Program-made: the position numbers and the translations under genes
Shown here: in pieces, positions 47,396 to 56,423 of the stretch
How positions within the stretch are numbered: position 1 is the first letter of the stretch
Layout of the letters: the number at the start of each line of letters is the position of its first letter
The notes under the pieces: model-generated
Seen by the model: only the letters and a program-made list of their open reading frames with translations
Told to the model about the DNA's origin: nothing
Database searches by the model: none
Assembly (NCBI GenBank): GCA_900550455.1
Contig: URSE01000001.1
Span: 1 to 64,000 of the forward strand
DNA from: an uncultured Veillonella sp.
GTDB taxonomy: Bacteria > Bacillota > Negativicutes > Veillonellales > Veillonellaceae
DNA: 64,000 nt
Direction: 5' to 3'

Positions 47396-47433
47396 GGGTC
47401 ATTGTAACGCCTTGTTTCAATGACCCCTTTTTA
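47396..47433 (+). terminator. Rho-independent terminator after tolC
   Basis: Perfect 9-bp stem (47396-47404 with 47418-47426), 13-base loop, five Ts. An in-frame ATG at 47420 lies inside it, one reason to start tamB at 47453. Confidence 0.8.
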
Positions 47434-47452
47434 TCATAAGAAGAGTGAAACC

Positions 47453-50400
47453 ATGAAAAAGAAGCGCTATATAGCCTTGTCTGCAGCAATCATAGCATGT
47501 CTCATCGGCTCGGGCATAGCCTTTAAACCGGTAGCAGAATCCTATGTGACGCCGGTCGTGCAAGCACAATTGAATAAGACTATCAATGGCCGTATGGCTT
47601 ATGATTCTATGGAAGTCACTTGGAATGGTAAGGTAGCTTTATCTAAGGTAATCATTAAGGATACAAAAGGCCAGGAAGTAGGATATGCAGACTCTGTGGT
47701 AGTAGGTCTTTCTCCTGTAGGAGCAGCCCGTCTTTTAGCCGGTGATGGGGCGGCAGCTCTTGTAAGTGAGGTCACCGTGTCCCATGGGGACCTTCATGTA
47801 TGGCAGGATGGCCAAGGAAAATGGAATGTGGAGGATTTGATTAAGAAGGATCCATCTAGTAAGGACTCTTCTTTTAAAGGAGATATCCATCTTGATCAAG
47901 TAGACTTAACAGTCCGACCTTATAAGGACCAGGCTTATCGGATTGAGGCTATATCGGGAGGTCTTAGTCTTTCTGATTCTCCTATTGTAAAAGGAAATTT
48001 AACAGGTTCTTTGGAGGGACAGGATCTATCCATTTCAGGTTCTCTTAACACGGATAATACTAAAGAGTTTACGGCTTATATTAAGGCTGATCGGTTAGAC
48101 GCATCCATTGCGAATATGGCTTTAGCAGGCCATAAAGATATAAGGCTGGAGGGTGGCTATGCAAAAAATATTGCCCTTACTATATCTTCTGATAATGAGC
48201 ATGGTCTCACTTGGGAAGGGCATGCGGCCATCCGAGATGTATCAGGAACTTACAATTTCGGGGGGCAAGGTTTTAGCTTTGATAAAGCCCAAACAAATGT
48301 AGCCTTTTCCAACAATAAAATCATCATTAAATCTGGATCAGCTTATGTAAATGGCCAAAAGGGAGAAGTTTCCGGTTCTATTGCTATACAAGATGACCGA
48401 GCTCGGTTGAATCTAGATATCATGGCCGCTGATGTTGATCCAGGGGCTTTGATAGACCTACCTGTCGGTGGTCGCCTTGCTGGACAAATTCATGTGGGGG
48501 GAGATACCCTGTCTCCAACCTTATCGGGTCGCTTAGTGGGACGTGACGTGACTTATGGCGATTATAGTCTGGATAAATTAGGGGCTAATGTATCGCTAAA
48601 GGATGGTCATTTGGTCCTAGAGGATATTCGCTTGGATAAGGGAAATACATCCCTTTCTGGGCAAGCATCATATGATATTAATTCTGGTGATTTTGATGCT
48701 AGCCTTAGTCCTGAACAGTTTGATATCTCTCAAATAGCGCCTATGTTTGGCTATGATTTGGGAGGCACCTTATCGGGGCAAGTGTATATCCATGGTCAAG
48801 ATAAACATATTCAATCCTTAATCGGACAATTGGAAGCCCGTAATTTAACCTACCAAGGTATTAGCCTTGATACAGTTTCCCTGGGATTTACTTCTGATGG
48901 AAATGCTGTTGATATTTCCTATCTGAATGGCACTATAGGAGAGGGGGCTTTTACAGGCTACGGGTCTCTTAAAGAGGGACAGGCTGATATCAGCCTAGCA
49001 GGCTATGATATTCCTTTGTCTATGCTGTCCTCTCGAGTGGGCTATGACCTAGATGGAGTCGCTACCGTGAATGCTCATATTTCAGGATCCCTAGATAATC
49101 CTAAAGGTCATGTAACCTTGACAGCAAGTAAGATCAGCCTTGGCTCTTATGGCCATTTTGATGGCTTGAACCTTGATGGAGATATAGAAAATCACATCGT
49201 TACCATTCATGAGGCTACGATCATGGATCAAGGTGGTTTCTATACGGCATATGGTACAATCGGTTGGCAGGATAAAAGCTTGGATATCTATGCAGAGGCT
49301 AAGGATACGCGGATTGAAAACTTGGCTAAAAATATTACCGATATACCTGTAACAGGGTGGTTCTATACGCAAAACCATATTACTGGTACGTTCGATGCTC
49401 CGAATGTAGTAGGGCGGGCTCGCCTTAAAGATGGGTCTATTAATGGCTTCCTCGTATCAGACCTCTATGCCCGCTATAGTTATAAGAATAATCGCCTCAG
49501 TGTGTATGATGCAGCCTTAGAATCGTATGGCTCCAAGATTTTTGCTCAAGGGACTATGGATGGTAAGAACCTCAACTTCTCCTTCACCGGTGATGGAATC
49601 TATCTGAAACCACTGGTATCGGATGATCGATTTGAAGTAGATGGTTACTTAGCGGCTCAGGGGACCTTAACGGGGACCCTTGATAAGCCAGTGTTCAATG
49701 GCAATATACGGTCACGTCAGGTGATGATTAATGGGACTTCTCTTAATGATGTTGATGGGACTGTATATGCAGATCCAACGGTCGTTAATGTTGAGTCTAT
49801 GTCATTTACAGATCAAGATAAGGGTAACTATAGTTTTGCTGGCGGGGTTAAGCTCAAAAACCCTAAGAATCTTTTTGGTAAAATCACAGTGTCTAATGCA
49901 GATATCAAAAATATGATATCTATATTAGACAAGGATGAGTCTAGTAATGGACGCTTTACAGGTCGTCTCAATGGTATTGTGGGTTTAGGTGGCACCGTGA
50001 ATAATCCGGCCCTTGATGTAAAGGGGACTATTTCCTCTGTAGCTTTGGGCGACCAAGTCTTGGGCGATAGTACAATCGATGCTAGTTTGGCGGATAAGAA
50101 GATTACTATTAGAAAGTTACAGCTGCCAGTAGACTCTGGTATGATTGCAGCAGGCGGTACCATGGACCTTAATCCTGGGGGACAAACCGCTATGCAAGTG
50201 GCAGTTAATTCGGTGGACCTTAAATACTTTAAGGCGCTCTTGCCAGATTCTGTAGATCCGCAAGGGACCCTGTCTTCTGTCATCAACTTATCTGGCGATA
50301 GTCATAATCCTAAGGCTGAAATCTCCGCCGATTTGATTAGTCCGTCCTATAATGGAGTAGCCTTAGACCATGTGTTTATGTTAGCTAATATGGAAGATCA

Positions 50401-51763
50401 GGTCCTTAATATTCAAGCCCTTATGGGTCAAAAAGGAGACTATCGTGCTACCGTATCTGGTAAATTGCCATTGGCTGCTATTTATACCTCCGGCTATCTT
50501 GCACCATCAGATGATAAGTCTATGAACCTGATTATCGATTTAAGTCAGGCTGATTTGGCTGTTGTACCATTGATGAGTCCCTATGTCACAGATGGACAAG
50601 GTGTCATTGGTGGCAAAATTAAAGTAACAGGATCCATTGAAGCACCACAGGCCTTTGGTACTGTTACCGTGCGGAATGGCGTATTGAAATTCAAGAATGT
50701 AGCCAAACCATTAGACGCTATTAATGCCGACTTAATCTTTAGTGGCAATAAAGCAACCCTACAAGGGGATGCCCAAATGGGTAAAGGCTCTGCTGGTTTT
50801 ACAGGTCAATTCACTTGGTGGGATCGCCAACTAACTGGCTACCAAGGGGCCCTTCAGTTGGATAATTTTGAGGTTGATAACGAATATATCAAGGGTCCAC
50901 TGACAGCAGAGCTCTATGCTACTGATGTGGATGGTGTGCCAACATTGACCGGTCATGTGGACTTGCATGATACACGTTTTAAAATCCCTCTTTCTTTAGA
51001 AGGGTCTGATTCAGCTTTACCATTTGCCTTGGATGTGACCGTTAATGCAGGCAAAAACGTTCGTCTCTATGACCGGACCCTTTATGATATGGTCATAGGA
51101 GGATCGGTTCGCTTTGCGGGGCATACTTATTGGCCAACCCCAAGTGGTGCTTTCAATGTAAAAGAGGGGACCTTTAAATACTTGAGTCATACTTTCCGGA
51201 TTAATAAGGGGATAGCTCAGTTCCGTCAAGGGTCCTATATTCCTAGTTTGGATTTACAAGCAGAAACGCAAGTTAATGATTATACTGTTAATTTGGGAGT
51301 AAAAGGAACAGTTGATCAATTGGATTTGTCCTTGTCCTCGAATCCAAGCTTGTCGAGAAAGCAGATTATATCCATGCTAACTTTTGGCCGTGGTGCGGAT
51401 GAAAACTCGTCTGCCCTCAGTCATGATGATGCTACTGCAGTAGGTATTTCAGCTGCTCAAATGTATGCTTTTGGCTATGTTGAAGAAGCTGCAAAACGGG
51501 CCTTAGGGTTGGATTTAATGAATATTACAACCGGTTCTATTGATCCAGATGAACCTCTCAACAAGGAAACAGCTGGCTACTATAATATTGAAATTGGTAA
51601 ATATCTCATTCCAAATCTCATGGTAACCTATAGTCAAGGGCTAAATAATAACGACAAGGTCTATGGAGTCCGCTATAAGTTGGGGAAGCATACATCTATG
51701 CGAGCATGGCGCTCTTCTAATAACCATAGTTTTGTAGGTGCTTATTGGAAGACAACATTCTAG
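47453..51763 (+). CDS. tamB: TamB-family AsmA-like bridge protein
   Basis: 1436 residues. One N-terminal membrane anchor (about 5-25), then a very long run of beta-rich repeats (patterns such as GTLSGQVYIHG, LTGTLDKPVFNGNI, GTVNNPALDVKGT) and the C-terminal DUF490/TamB domain (about 1130-1436) with the end ...VGAYWKTTF. Such proteins form a hydrophobic groove spanning the periplasm and carry phospholipids or assist barrel assembly. No TamA is adjacent; BamA lies directly downstream. The ribosome site (AAGAAGAG) is weak. Confidence 0.9.
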   Translation: MKKKRYIALSAAIIACLIGSGIAFKPVAESYVTPVVQAQLNKTINGRMAYDSMEVTWNGKVALSKVIIKDTKGQEVGYADSVVVGLSPVGAARLLAGDGAAALVSEVTVSHGDLHVWQDGQGKWNVEDLIKKDPSSKDSSFKGDIHLDQVDLTVRPYKDQAYRIEAISGGLSLSDSPIVKGNLTGSLEGQDLSISGSLNTDNTKEFTAYIKADRLDASIANMALAGHKDIRLEGGYAKNIALTISSDNEHGLTWEGHAAIRDVSGTYNFGGQGFSFDKAQTNVAFSNNKIIIKSGSAYVNGQKGEVSGSIAIQDDRARLNLDIMAADVDPGALIDLPVGGRLAGQIHVGGDTLSPTLSGRLVGRDVTYGDYSLDKLGANVSLKDGHLVLEDIRLDKGNTSLSGQASYDINSGDFDASLSPEQFDISQIAPMFGYDLGGTLSGQVYIHGQDKHIQSLIGQLEARNLTYQGISLDTVSLGFTSDGNAVDISYLNGTIGEGAFTGYGSLKEGQADISLAGYDIPLSMLSSRVGYDLDGVATVNAHISGSLDNPKGHVTLTASKISLGSYGHFDGLNLDGDIENHIVTIHEATIMDQGGFYTAYGTIGWQDKSLDIYAEAKDTRIENLAKNITDIPVTGWFYTQNHITGTFDAPNVVGRARLKDGSINGFLVSDLYARYSYKNNRLSVYDAALESYGSKIFAQGTMDGKNLNFSFTGDGIYLKPLVSDDRFEVDGYLAAQGTLTGTLDKPVFNGNIRSRQVMINGTSLNDVDGTVYADPTVVNVESMSFTDQDKGNYSFAGGVKLKNPKNLFGKITVSNADIKNMISILDKDESSNGRFTGRLNGIVGLGGTVNNPALDVKGTISSVALGDQVLGDSTIDASLADKKITIRKLQLPVDSGMIAAGGTMDLNPGGQTAMQVAVNSVDLKYFKALLPDSVDPQGTLSSVINLSGDSHNPKAEISADLISPSYNGVALDHVFMLANMEDQVLNIQALMGQKGDYRATVSGKLPLAAIYTSGYLAPSDDKSMNLIIDLSQADLAVVPLMSPYVTDGQGVIGGKIKVTGSIEAPQAFGTVTVRNGVLKFKNVAKPLDAINADLIFSGNKATLQGDAQMGKGSAGFTGQFTWWDRQLTGYQGALQLDNFEVDNEYIKGPLTAELYATDVDGVPTLTGHVDLHDTRFKIPLSLEGSDSALPFALDVTVNAGKNVRLYDRTLYDMVIGGSVRFAGHTYWPTPSGAFNVKEGTFKYLSHTFRINKGIAQFRQGSYIPSLDLQAETQVNDYTVNLGVKGTVDQLDLSLSSNPSLSRKQIISMLTFGRGADENSSALSHDDATAVGISAAQMYAFGYVEEAAKRALGLDLMNITTGSIDPDEPLNKETAGYYNIEIGKYLIPNLMVTYSQGLNNNDKVYGVRYKLGKHTSMRAWRSSNNHSFVGAYWKTTF

Positions 51764-51865
51764 TTTTATCCCAATAAGGGATAGTGAGGGATGAGTGACT
51801 ATTTTCTAGGTCCTATAAGATGGTTTCGCACTATTGTTTTGATAGCATTACCTAGATGTGGGAAA

Positions 51866-51925
51866 AACCCCTCTAGCAGTAAGTTGATCTTAGTAGTTGA
51901 CTTGCTTAGCTAGAGGGGTTCTTTC
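51866..51925 (+). terminator. Terminator after tamB
   Basis: Perfect 12-bp outer stem (51866-51877 with 51909-51920), long loop able to pair further, then TCTTTCT. The 345-base tamB-bamA gap holds this, the inverted repeat at 51991 and the bamA promoter. Confidence 0.75.
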
Positions 51926-51990
51926 TGTTTGCATGGCTTTTCCATAGAGTTTTCACAAAGGCTGAAAATACGGTAGTGGTGCGGATTTTT

Positions 51991-52007
51991 CAAATATAAA
52001 ATATTTG
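51991..52007 (+). promoter_or_regulatory. 17-bp inverted repeat upstream of bamA
   Basis: CAAATAT-AAA-ATATTTG, perfect 7-bp arms, ending about 30 bases before the -10 box. A candidate operator; the A/T composition means chance is not excluded. Confidence 0.4.
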
Positions 52008-52034
52008 TAAACCATACCTTTCTGCTTAGGACTA

Positions 52035-52043
52035 TGCTATAAT
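52035..52043 (+). promoter_or_regulatory. Extended -10 promoter for bamA
   Basis: TGC-TATAAT, 65 bases before the bamA start. Confidence 0.55.
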
Positions 52044-52108
52044 ATAACAGATTAATTGCTCAGATTAGGCAATGGCCTGATGAGTTACTTTTAGGAGGAT
52101 ATCCCTGT

Positions 52109-54307
52109 ATGTTAAAGAAAACTACCTATAAACGTATGTTGGCAGTTTCCGTTTTATCTGCTCTTATGGGCTCCGGTTCTGTCATGGCGGCTAACGTAGA
52201 AACTGGTTACACCCCGCAAATGGGGACTATTGATGCGGCTGAACAAGCTGATACTGAGGTGGCTACAGCGTCTGCTACAAGTCCAATGAACGCGTCCGCA
52301 GCACCTAGAGTAGGGGGCGTGCATAATTCTAAGGAAGCAGAAGAATTGGCAGCAATCACTGCCGCTCGTGGCGATACAGCTATTTCTGAAGATGGTACTG
52401 TAGTGCAAGCGCCAGATGGATCTGTAAAGGTAGATAACTCTGCTTTGTCCACTAGTGACAAGGAAGTTAAGATGGTGTCTAAGGTGACTGGTGGCACTGA
52501 CCTTGATAAGGCTGCACAAGATGCAAATAACCAAGCTGACGCTAATGTACAAGCTCAATTTGTATCTGCCGTAACACCTGAAATGTTGAAACCTTATTTG
52601 GGTAAAACCATTACGGGTCTCTCTGTGACTGGTCTTGAACCAGGTCGAGAAGCAGAACTCCTTTCTAACTTAAAAGATAAGGTGGGCGATAAGGTTACCG
52701 AAGAAGGTATTCTTGCTGACATTAAAGGCCTTGGTAATACGGGTGTATTCTCTGAGGTTAATCCTGTTATCACAGTGGTTCCTGAAGGGGTAAAGATCGC
52801 TTACCAAGTAACTCTTAATCCTGTTGTGAAGGGCGTCCAATTTGAAGGTAATACAGTTTATTCCTCTGAAAATTTGGTAAACTACCTTAATGTACAACCA
52901 GGAACGGTCCTCAATTCCGTATATGTAGGCCAAAAGATCCAAGGGATTAATGCAGCTTATCAACGTGATGGCTATACCATGGCCCATGTATCTGGTTTGT
53001 CTGTAGATAATGATGGCATTGTTCACATTACTATCGTAGAAGGTGTAGTTGAAGATATCGTACCAGCTGGTAACAAGAAAACTCGCGACAAGGTAATTAC
53101 TCGCGAATTCATCCAAAAGAAGGGCAAACCTTTCAATGCCTTCTTGGTACGTCGTTCTGTAGAACGGGTGTATAACTTAGGCTTCTTTGACGATGTAAAT
53201 GTTCGCATCTTGCCTGGATCTACACCAGATGCAGTAGTCATCGAAGTGGATGTCTTGGAACATAAGACAGGGACAATTACCTTAGGGGCAGGCTATTCTG
53301 AGTCGGATGGTCTAGTCGGCATTATCGAATTGGGTGAAGACAACCTTCGTGGTACTGGTGATAAGGTTAAAATCCACTGGGAAGTAGGTGGTAAAGATAA
53401 CTATAAGAACTACCAAATTTCCTACTTACATCCATGGCTTGATCATAAGGGTACATCTTTAGGCTTCTCCTTCTTTAATCGAGAAGATGAATATACTGAT
53501 TATGATGCACATGGTCATGAAGTGGCGGAATACAATAAGAAAACAAATGGTTTCAACGTATCCTTGGGGCGTCAAACTGGCGAATATACTCGCGATACAT
53601 TGACATTGGAAACACGGAATGATAAATATCGTTGGAAAGATGGCGATAGCTCTGGCTTCCGTTATGATCGAAATCAAGGTGCTGGCGGTTCCGGTGATAA
53701 CACATGGGACAATAAGACCTATGACTTTAAGGATTTTGACTATGTAGGCAAAAATTTCGGTCGTACTAATTCCATTACATGGCAAAAAGTTTATGATTCC
53801 CGTAATAACATTTACGATCCAAGTCGCGGTAAACGGATTTCTTACACCGCACAATGGGCTGGTCACGGCTTAGGCGGTGACTTTGACTTCTACAAGTTCA
53901 CTGCAGAAGGCCGTATGTACCGTAAGTTGGGCAATGGCCATATCTTGGCTTTCCGGGCGCGGGGTGGTTTCATCCAAGGGGAGGCTCCTTATAGCCAATT
54001 GTTCACCTTGGGTGGCGCTGATTCCCTTCGGGGCTATGAAGACGACCAATTCCGTGGTAAGTACATGTACAACGCAACCTTGGAATACCGGTTCCCATTA
54101 GTTAAAAAAGTCTCTGGTGTTCTTTTCACTGATATCGGTGATGCTTGGGACGCACCTAACGTACCTTGGTATGAATCCAAGAAGGGCTTCAATGCCTCTG
54201 TAGGTGCTGGTCTTCGGGTCCAAACTCCAATCGGTCCAATCAAACTCGATTATGGTAAGGGTAAAGAGGACTCTAAGTTCCACTTTAGCTTTGGCACACA
54301 ATTCTAA
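52109..54307 (+). CDS. bamA: Outer-membrane protein assembly factor BamA
   Basis: 732 residues. Signal peptide about 1-27. Residues about 30-150 are low-complexity, Ala/Thr/Asp/Gln-rich. Three POTRA domains follow at about 166-238, 239-314 and 315-385 (E. coli has five), then the barrel 388-732 with the Omp85 motif LRGYEDDQFRG and the terminal ...FHFSFGTQF. BamA inserts beta-barrel proteins into the outer membrane. AGGAGGA precedes the ATG. It is followed by three Skp/OmpH-like genes, a logical partnership. Confidence 0.95.
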   Translation: MLKKTTYKRMLAVSVLSALMGSGSVMAANVETGYTPQMGTIDAAEQADTEVATASATSPMNASAAPRVGGVHNSKEAEELAAITAARGDTAISEDGTVVQAPDGSVKVDNSALSTSDKEVKMVSKVTGGTDLDKAAQDANNQADANVQAQFVSAVTPEMLKPYLGKTITGLSVTGLEPGREAELLSNLKDKVGDKVTEEGILADIKGLGNTGVFSEVNPVITVVPEGVKIAYQVTLNPVVKGVQFEGNTVYSSENLVNYLNVQPGTVLNSVYVGQKIQGINAAYQRDGYTMAHVSGLSVDNDGIVHITIVEGVVEDIVPAGNKKTRDKVITREFIQKKGKPFNAFLVRRSVERVYNLGFFDDVNVRILPGSTPDAVVIEVDVLEHKTGTITLGAGYSESDGLVGIIELGEDNLRGTGDKVKIHWEVGGKDNYKNYQISYLHPWLDHKGTSLGFSFFNREDEYTDYDAHGHEVAEYNKKTNGFNVSLGRQTGEYTRDTLTLETRNDKYRWKDGDSSGFRYDRNQGAGGSGDNTWDNKTYDFKDFDYVGKNFGRTNSITWQKVYDSRNNIYDPSRGKRISYTAQWAGHGLGGDFDFYKFTAEGRMYRKLGNGHILAFRARGGFIQGEAPYSQLFTLGGADSLRGYEDDQFRGKYMYNATLEYRFPLVKKVSGVLFTDIGDAWDAPNVPWYESKKGFNASVGAGLRVQTPIGPIKLDYGKGKEDSKFHFSFGTQF

Positions 54308-54314
54308 TGATGAT

Positions 54315-54340
54315 ATACGATAAGGCGCCTTAGTGGCGCC
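54315..54340 (+). terminator. Weak hairpin after bamA
   Basis: AAGGCGCC-TTAGT-GGCGCCTT, 8-bp perfect stem, followed by CATCT rather than a T run, so probably only a partial stop before the ompH genes. Confidence 0.5.
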
Positions 54341-54370
54341 TTCATCTATAAGAAAGAAGGTATAAGCGTT

Positions 54371-54859
54371 ATGATGCGTTTGATGGCACATAAAACGGTA
54401 GCTAAGGTCTTGTCTATCGTTATTTCCCTCGTATTTATTGGTGGTATCGCTATGATGGCATACACCCAATTATCTGATTCTACTTCTAAGGAAGTGCCAG
54501 ATAGCAATATCGGTTATTTCGATGCGACAAAGGTCATGAGTCCTGATAATCCTGTTTATCAAAAGGCAGGTCAAGAGTATCAAGATTTCTACCAAACCAC
54601 AGTAACCAATGCACAACAAGATATGCAAGCAACACAAGATGAAGCTGCTAAGAAAAAGATTCAAGATGAAACAAGTCAAAAATTACAAGCTAAGGAAGAT
54701 GAGTTGAAAAAAGGCTTGCAAGATAAGGCTGAAGAAGCAGCTAAACAAGTAGGCGAGTCTAAAGGCTTGTCCGTTGTGATTGAAAAATCTTCCGTCTTGT
54801 ATGGTGGCGTGGATGTAACAGACCAAGTTATGCGCAAGATGCAAGATAATAATAAATAA
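54371..54859 (+). CDS. OmpH/Skp-like periplasmic protein (copy 1)
   Basis: 162 residues. An N-terminal membrane segment (about 12-32) acts as a signal anchor. VPDSNIGYFDATKVM, a charged coiled coil about 70-125, and the C-terminal SVVIEKSSVLYGGVDVTDQVMRKM are the OmpH/Skp layout. Such proteins hold unfolded outer-membrane proteins. The start may be 54371, 54374 or 54386. Confidence 0.83.
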   Translation: MMRLMAHKTVAKVLSIVISLVFIGGIAMMAYTQLSDSTSKEVPDSNIGYFDATKVMSPDNPVYQKAGQEYQDFYQTTVTNAQQDMQATQDEAAKKKIQDETSQKLQAKEDELKKGLQDKAEEAAKQVGESKGLSVVIEKSSVLYGGVDVTDQVMRKMQDNNK

Positions 54860-54881
54860 TTGGTTCAGCTAAGGGGGTCCC

Positions 54882-55871
54882 ATGGGATACCGTAAAAAAG
54901 GGCTGGCCTTACTTGTTATCGTAGCCTTGGCCGTCATAGGCATGATTGGTGCATACCTCTTTGTGACTAACCATCAAAAGGCTAGTCTCTTACATAAGGG
55001 ACCATCTATTGGCGTTGTTCGTATGGATGAGGTTATCCGCCTCAACCCATCTTATGAGGAATACCAAAAGGCCCAACGGGAGCTTGAAGACTTACAGGCT
55101 CAGTATCAAGGGGAGCAAGCATCTCTTAATGCCAAGGTGACGATGCGGGAAGAGGCTCTTAAGTCTTTGAGCTTAGATCAGGGCCTTACTGATTCTTATA
55201 ATACAGAATTGAAGGCTAAGCTGAAGGCTCGCGAAGATCAAATGAACGCAGACTTAGACCGTAAACGGCATGAACTTATGGCTAAGTATGCGGCAGAGCA
55301 AAAGGTATCTCCTAGAGATACAGATTTGGCAATCGTAAATTTACAGCTTGCCCTTATGACCTATGATAGGCCATTGCCCTATGATCCTGATCAAAGACAG
55401 GCCTTCTTGTCCAAGAAGGCTGATTTGCAGGCTCAACTTCAAGAGTTACTAGCTAAACGAAAACCCAATATCTCCGGCAATATAGCCGATATTAGAGCTC
55501 GCGTAGAAGCTGAGTTGAAGCCTATTATGGAAGAGGGGCAAAAGGATTTAGATGCCTATGCACAATCTGTCCATAAAGACTTAAGTGCTAAGAGAGATTC
55601 TGCTTTACAGGCTAAGGCTAAGGGGATTATAGATGAGAGCAATTTGCCAAATGCGGCTCAATGGAATCAAACTTGGCAGGAACGTCTAGATGACAAGCAA
55701 GCTCAAGTGGATGCCATCTACCAATCCATGGAAGAAGATGTCCGTATGCGCGTGGCTGTCATTGCAGAATCTCAACATTTGGACCTAGTATTGGCCCTTG
55801 ATAGAGAGGAAGCTAATGTTTCTGGTTTAGATATAACAGATGCAATTGTAACGTCGTATGGCGTTGAATAG
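54882..55871 (+). CDS. OmpH/Skp-like protein, long form (copy 2)
   Basis: 329 residues, about twice a normal Skp. Membrane anchor about 7-28, then IGVVRMDEVIRLNPSYEEY, two long coiled-coil stretches (about 60-150 and 180-290) separated by a proline-containing hinge (YDRPLPYDPDQ), and the typical end DLVLALDREEANVSGLDITDAIV. It may be an internally duplicated or lengthened tentacle. Ribosome site AAGGGGG. Confidence 0.8.
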   Translation: MGYRKKGLALLVIVALAVIGMIGAYLFVTNHQKASLLHKGPSIGVVRMDEVIRLNPSYEEYQKAQRELEDLQAQYQGEQASLNAKVTMREEALKSLSLDQGLTDSYNTELKAKLKAREDQMNADLDRKRHELMAKYAAEQKVSPRDTDLAIVNLQLALMTYDRPLPYDPDQRQAFLSKKADLQAQLQELLAKRKPNISGNIADIRARVEAELKPIMEEGQKDLDAYAQSVHKDLSAKRDSALQAKAKGIIDESNLPNAAQWNQTWQERLDDKQAQVDAIYQSMEEDVRMRVAVIAESQHLDLVLALDREEANVSGLDITDAIVTSYGVE

Positions 55872-55880
55872 GAGGATATT

Positions 55881-56393
55881 ATGAAACGTACAAAATCTTT
55901 AGTAATCGGTGCAGTAATGGTTGGGGCTATGAGTCTTTTAGCCGGTTGTGGTTCTGATAAGGTGGGTTATGTAGATACCAATAAAATCGTGCAACAATCT
56001 CAAAAAATGGCTGATGTGAATAAAGATGTAGCCGCTAAAAAGGCAGAACTAGAAGCCAAAATGAATGCAGTCGATCAATCTAATGCAACAGCAGTTCAAA
56101 AGGCACAACAAGATGCACAAGCTGAGTTTGAAGCCTATACCAATTCCAAGGATAAGGAAATTCAAGATTACTTCGAAGATGAAGTTGGTAAGGTCGCTAA
56201 ACAAGAGGGCATTACCGTTGTCTTGGCTCACCGTGCTGTAGCTGCTGGCGGTGTCGATTTGACTGATAAAGTCTTGGATGCTGTTGGTCGTGCTGATACG
56301 TCTAGCCAAGAAGCTAATCAACAAGCAGCTAATCAACAAGCAGCTGGTCAAGCTACTAATCAAGGTGCTACACAAGGACAAGGTGCTCAATAA
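55881..56393 (+). CDS. OmpH/Skp-like lipoprotein (copy 3)
   Basis: 170 residues. Lipobox LLAGC at about 19-23, so a membrane-anchored lipoprotein. VGYVDTNKIVQQSQK, a short coiled coil and TVVLAHRAVAAGGVDLTDKVLDAV match the OmpH/Skp fold. The last about 25 residues are a Gln/Ala/Asn-rich repeat (NQQAANQQAAGQA). Preceded by AGGAGGA, 9 bases after copy 2. Confidence 0.85.
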   Translation: MKRTKSLVIGAVMVGAMSLLAGCGSDKVGYVDTNKIVQQSQKMADVNKDVAAKKAELEAKMNAVDQSNATAVQKAQQDAQAEFEAYTNSKDKEIQDYFEDEVGKVAKQEGITVVLAHRAVAAGGVDLTDKVLDAVGRADTSSQEANQQAANQQAAGQATNQGATQGQGAQ

Positions 56394-56423
56394 TAATTCT
56401 CTAGTATTTAGGGGGCAATAGTT

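Noticed and set aside
47420..47452. Upstream ATG start for tamB
   Set aside because: It lies inside the terminator hairpin of tolC and has no ribosome binding site; the ATG at 47453 starts a normal membrane anchor.
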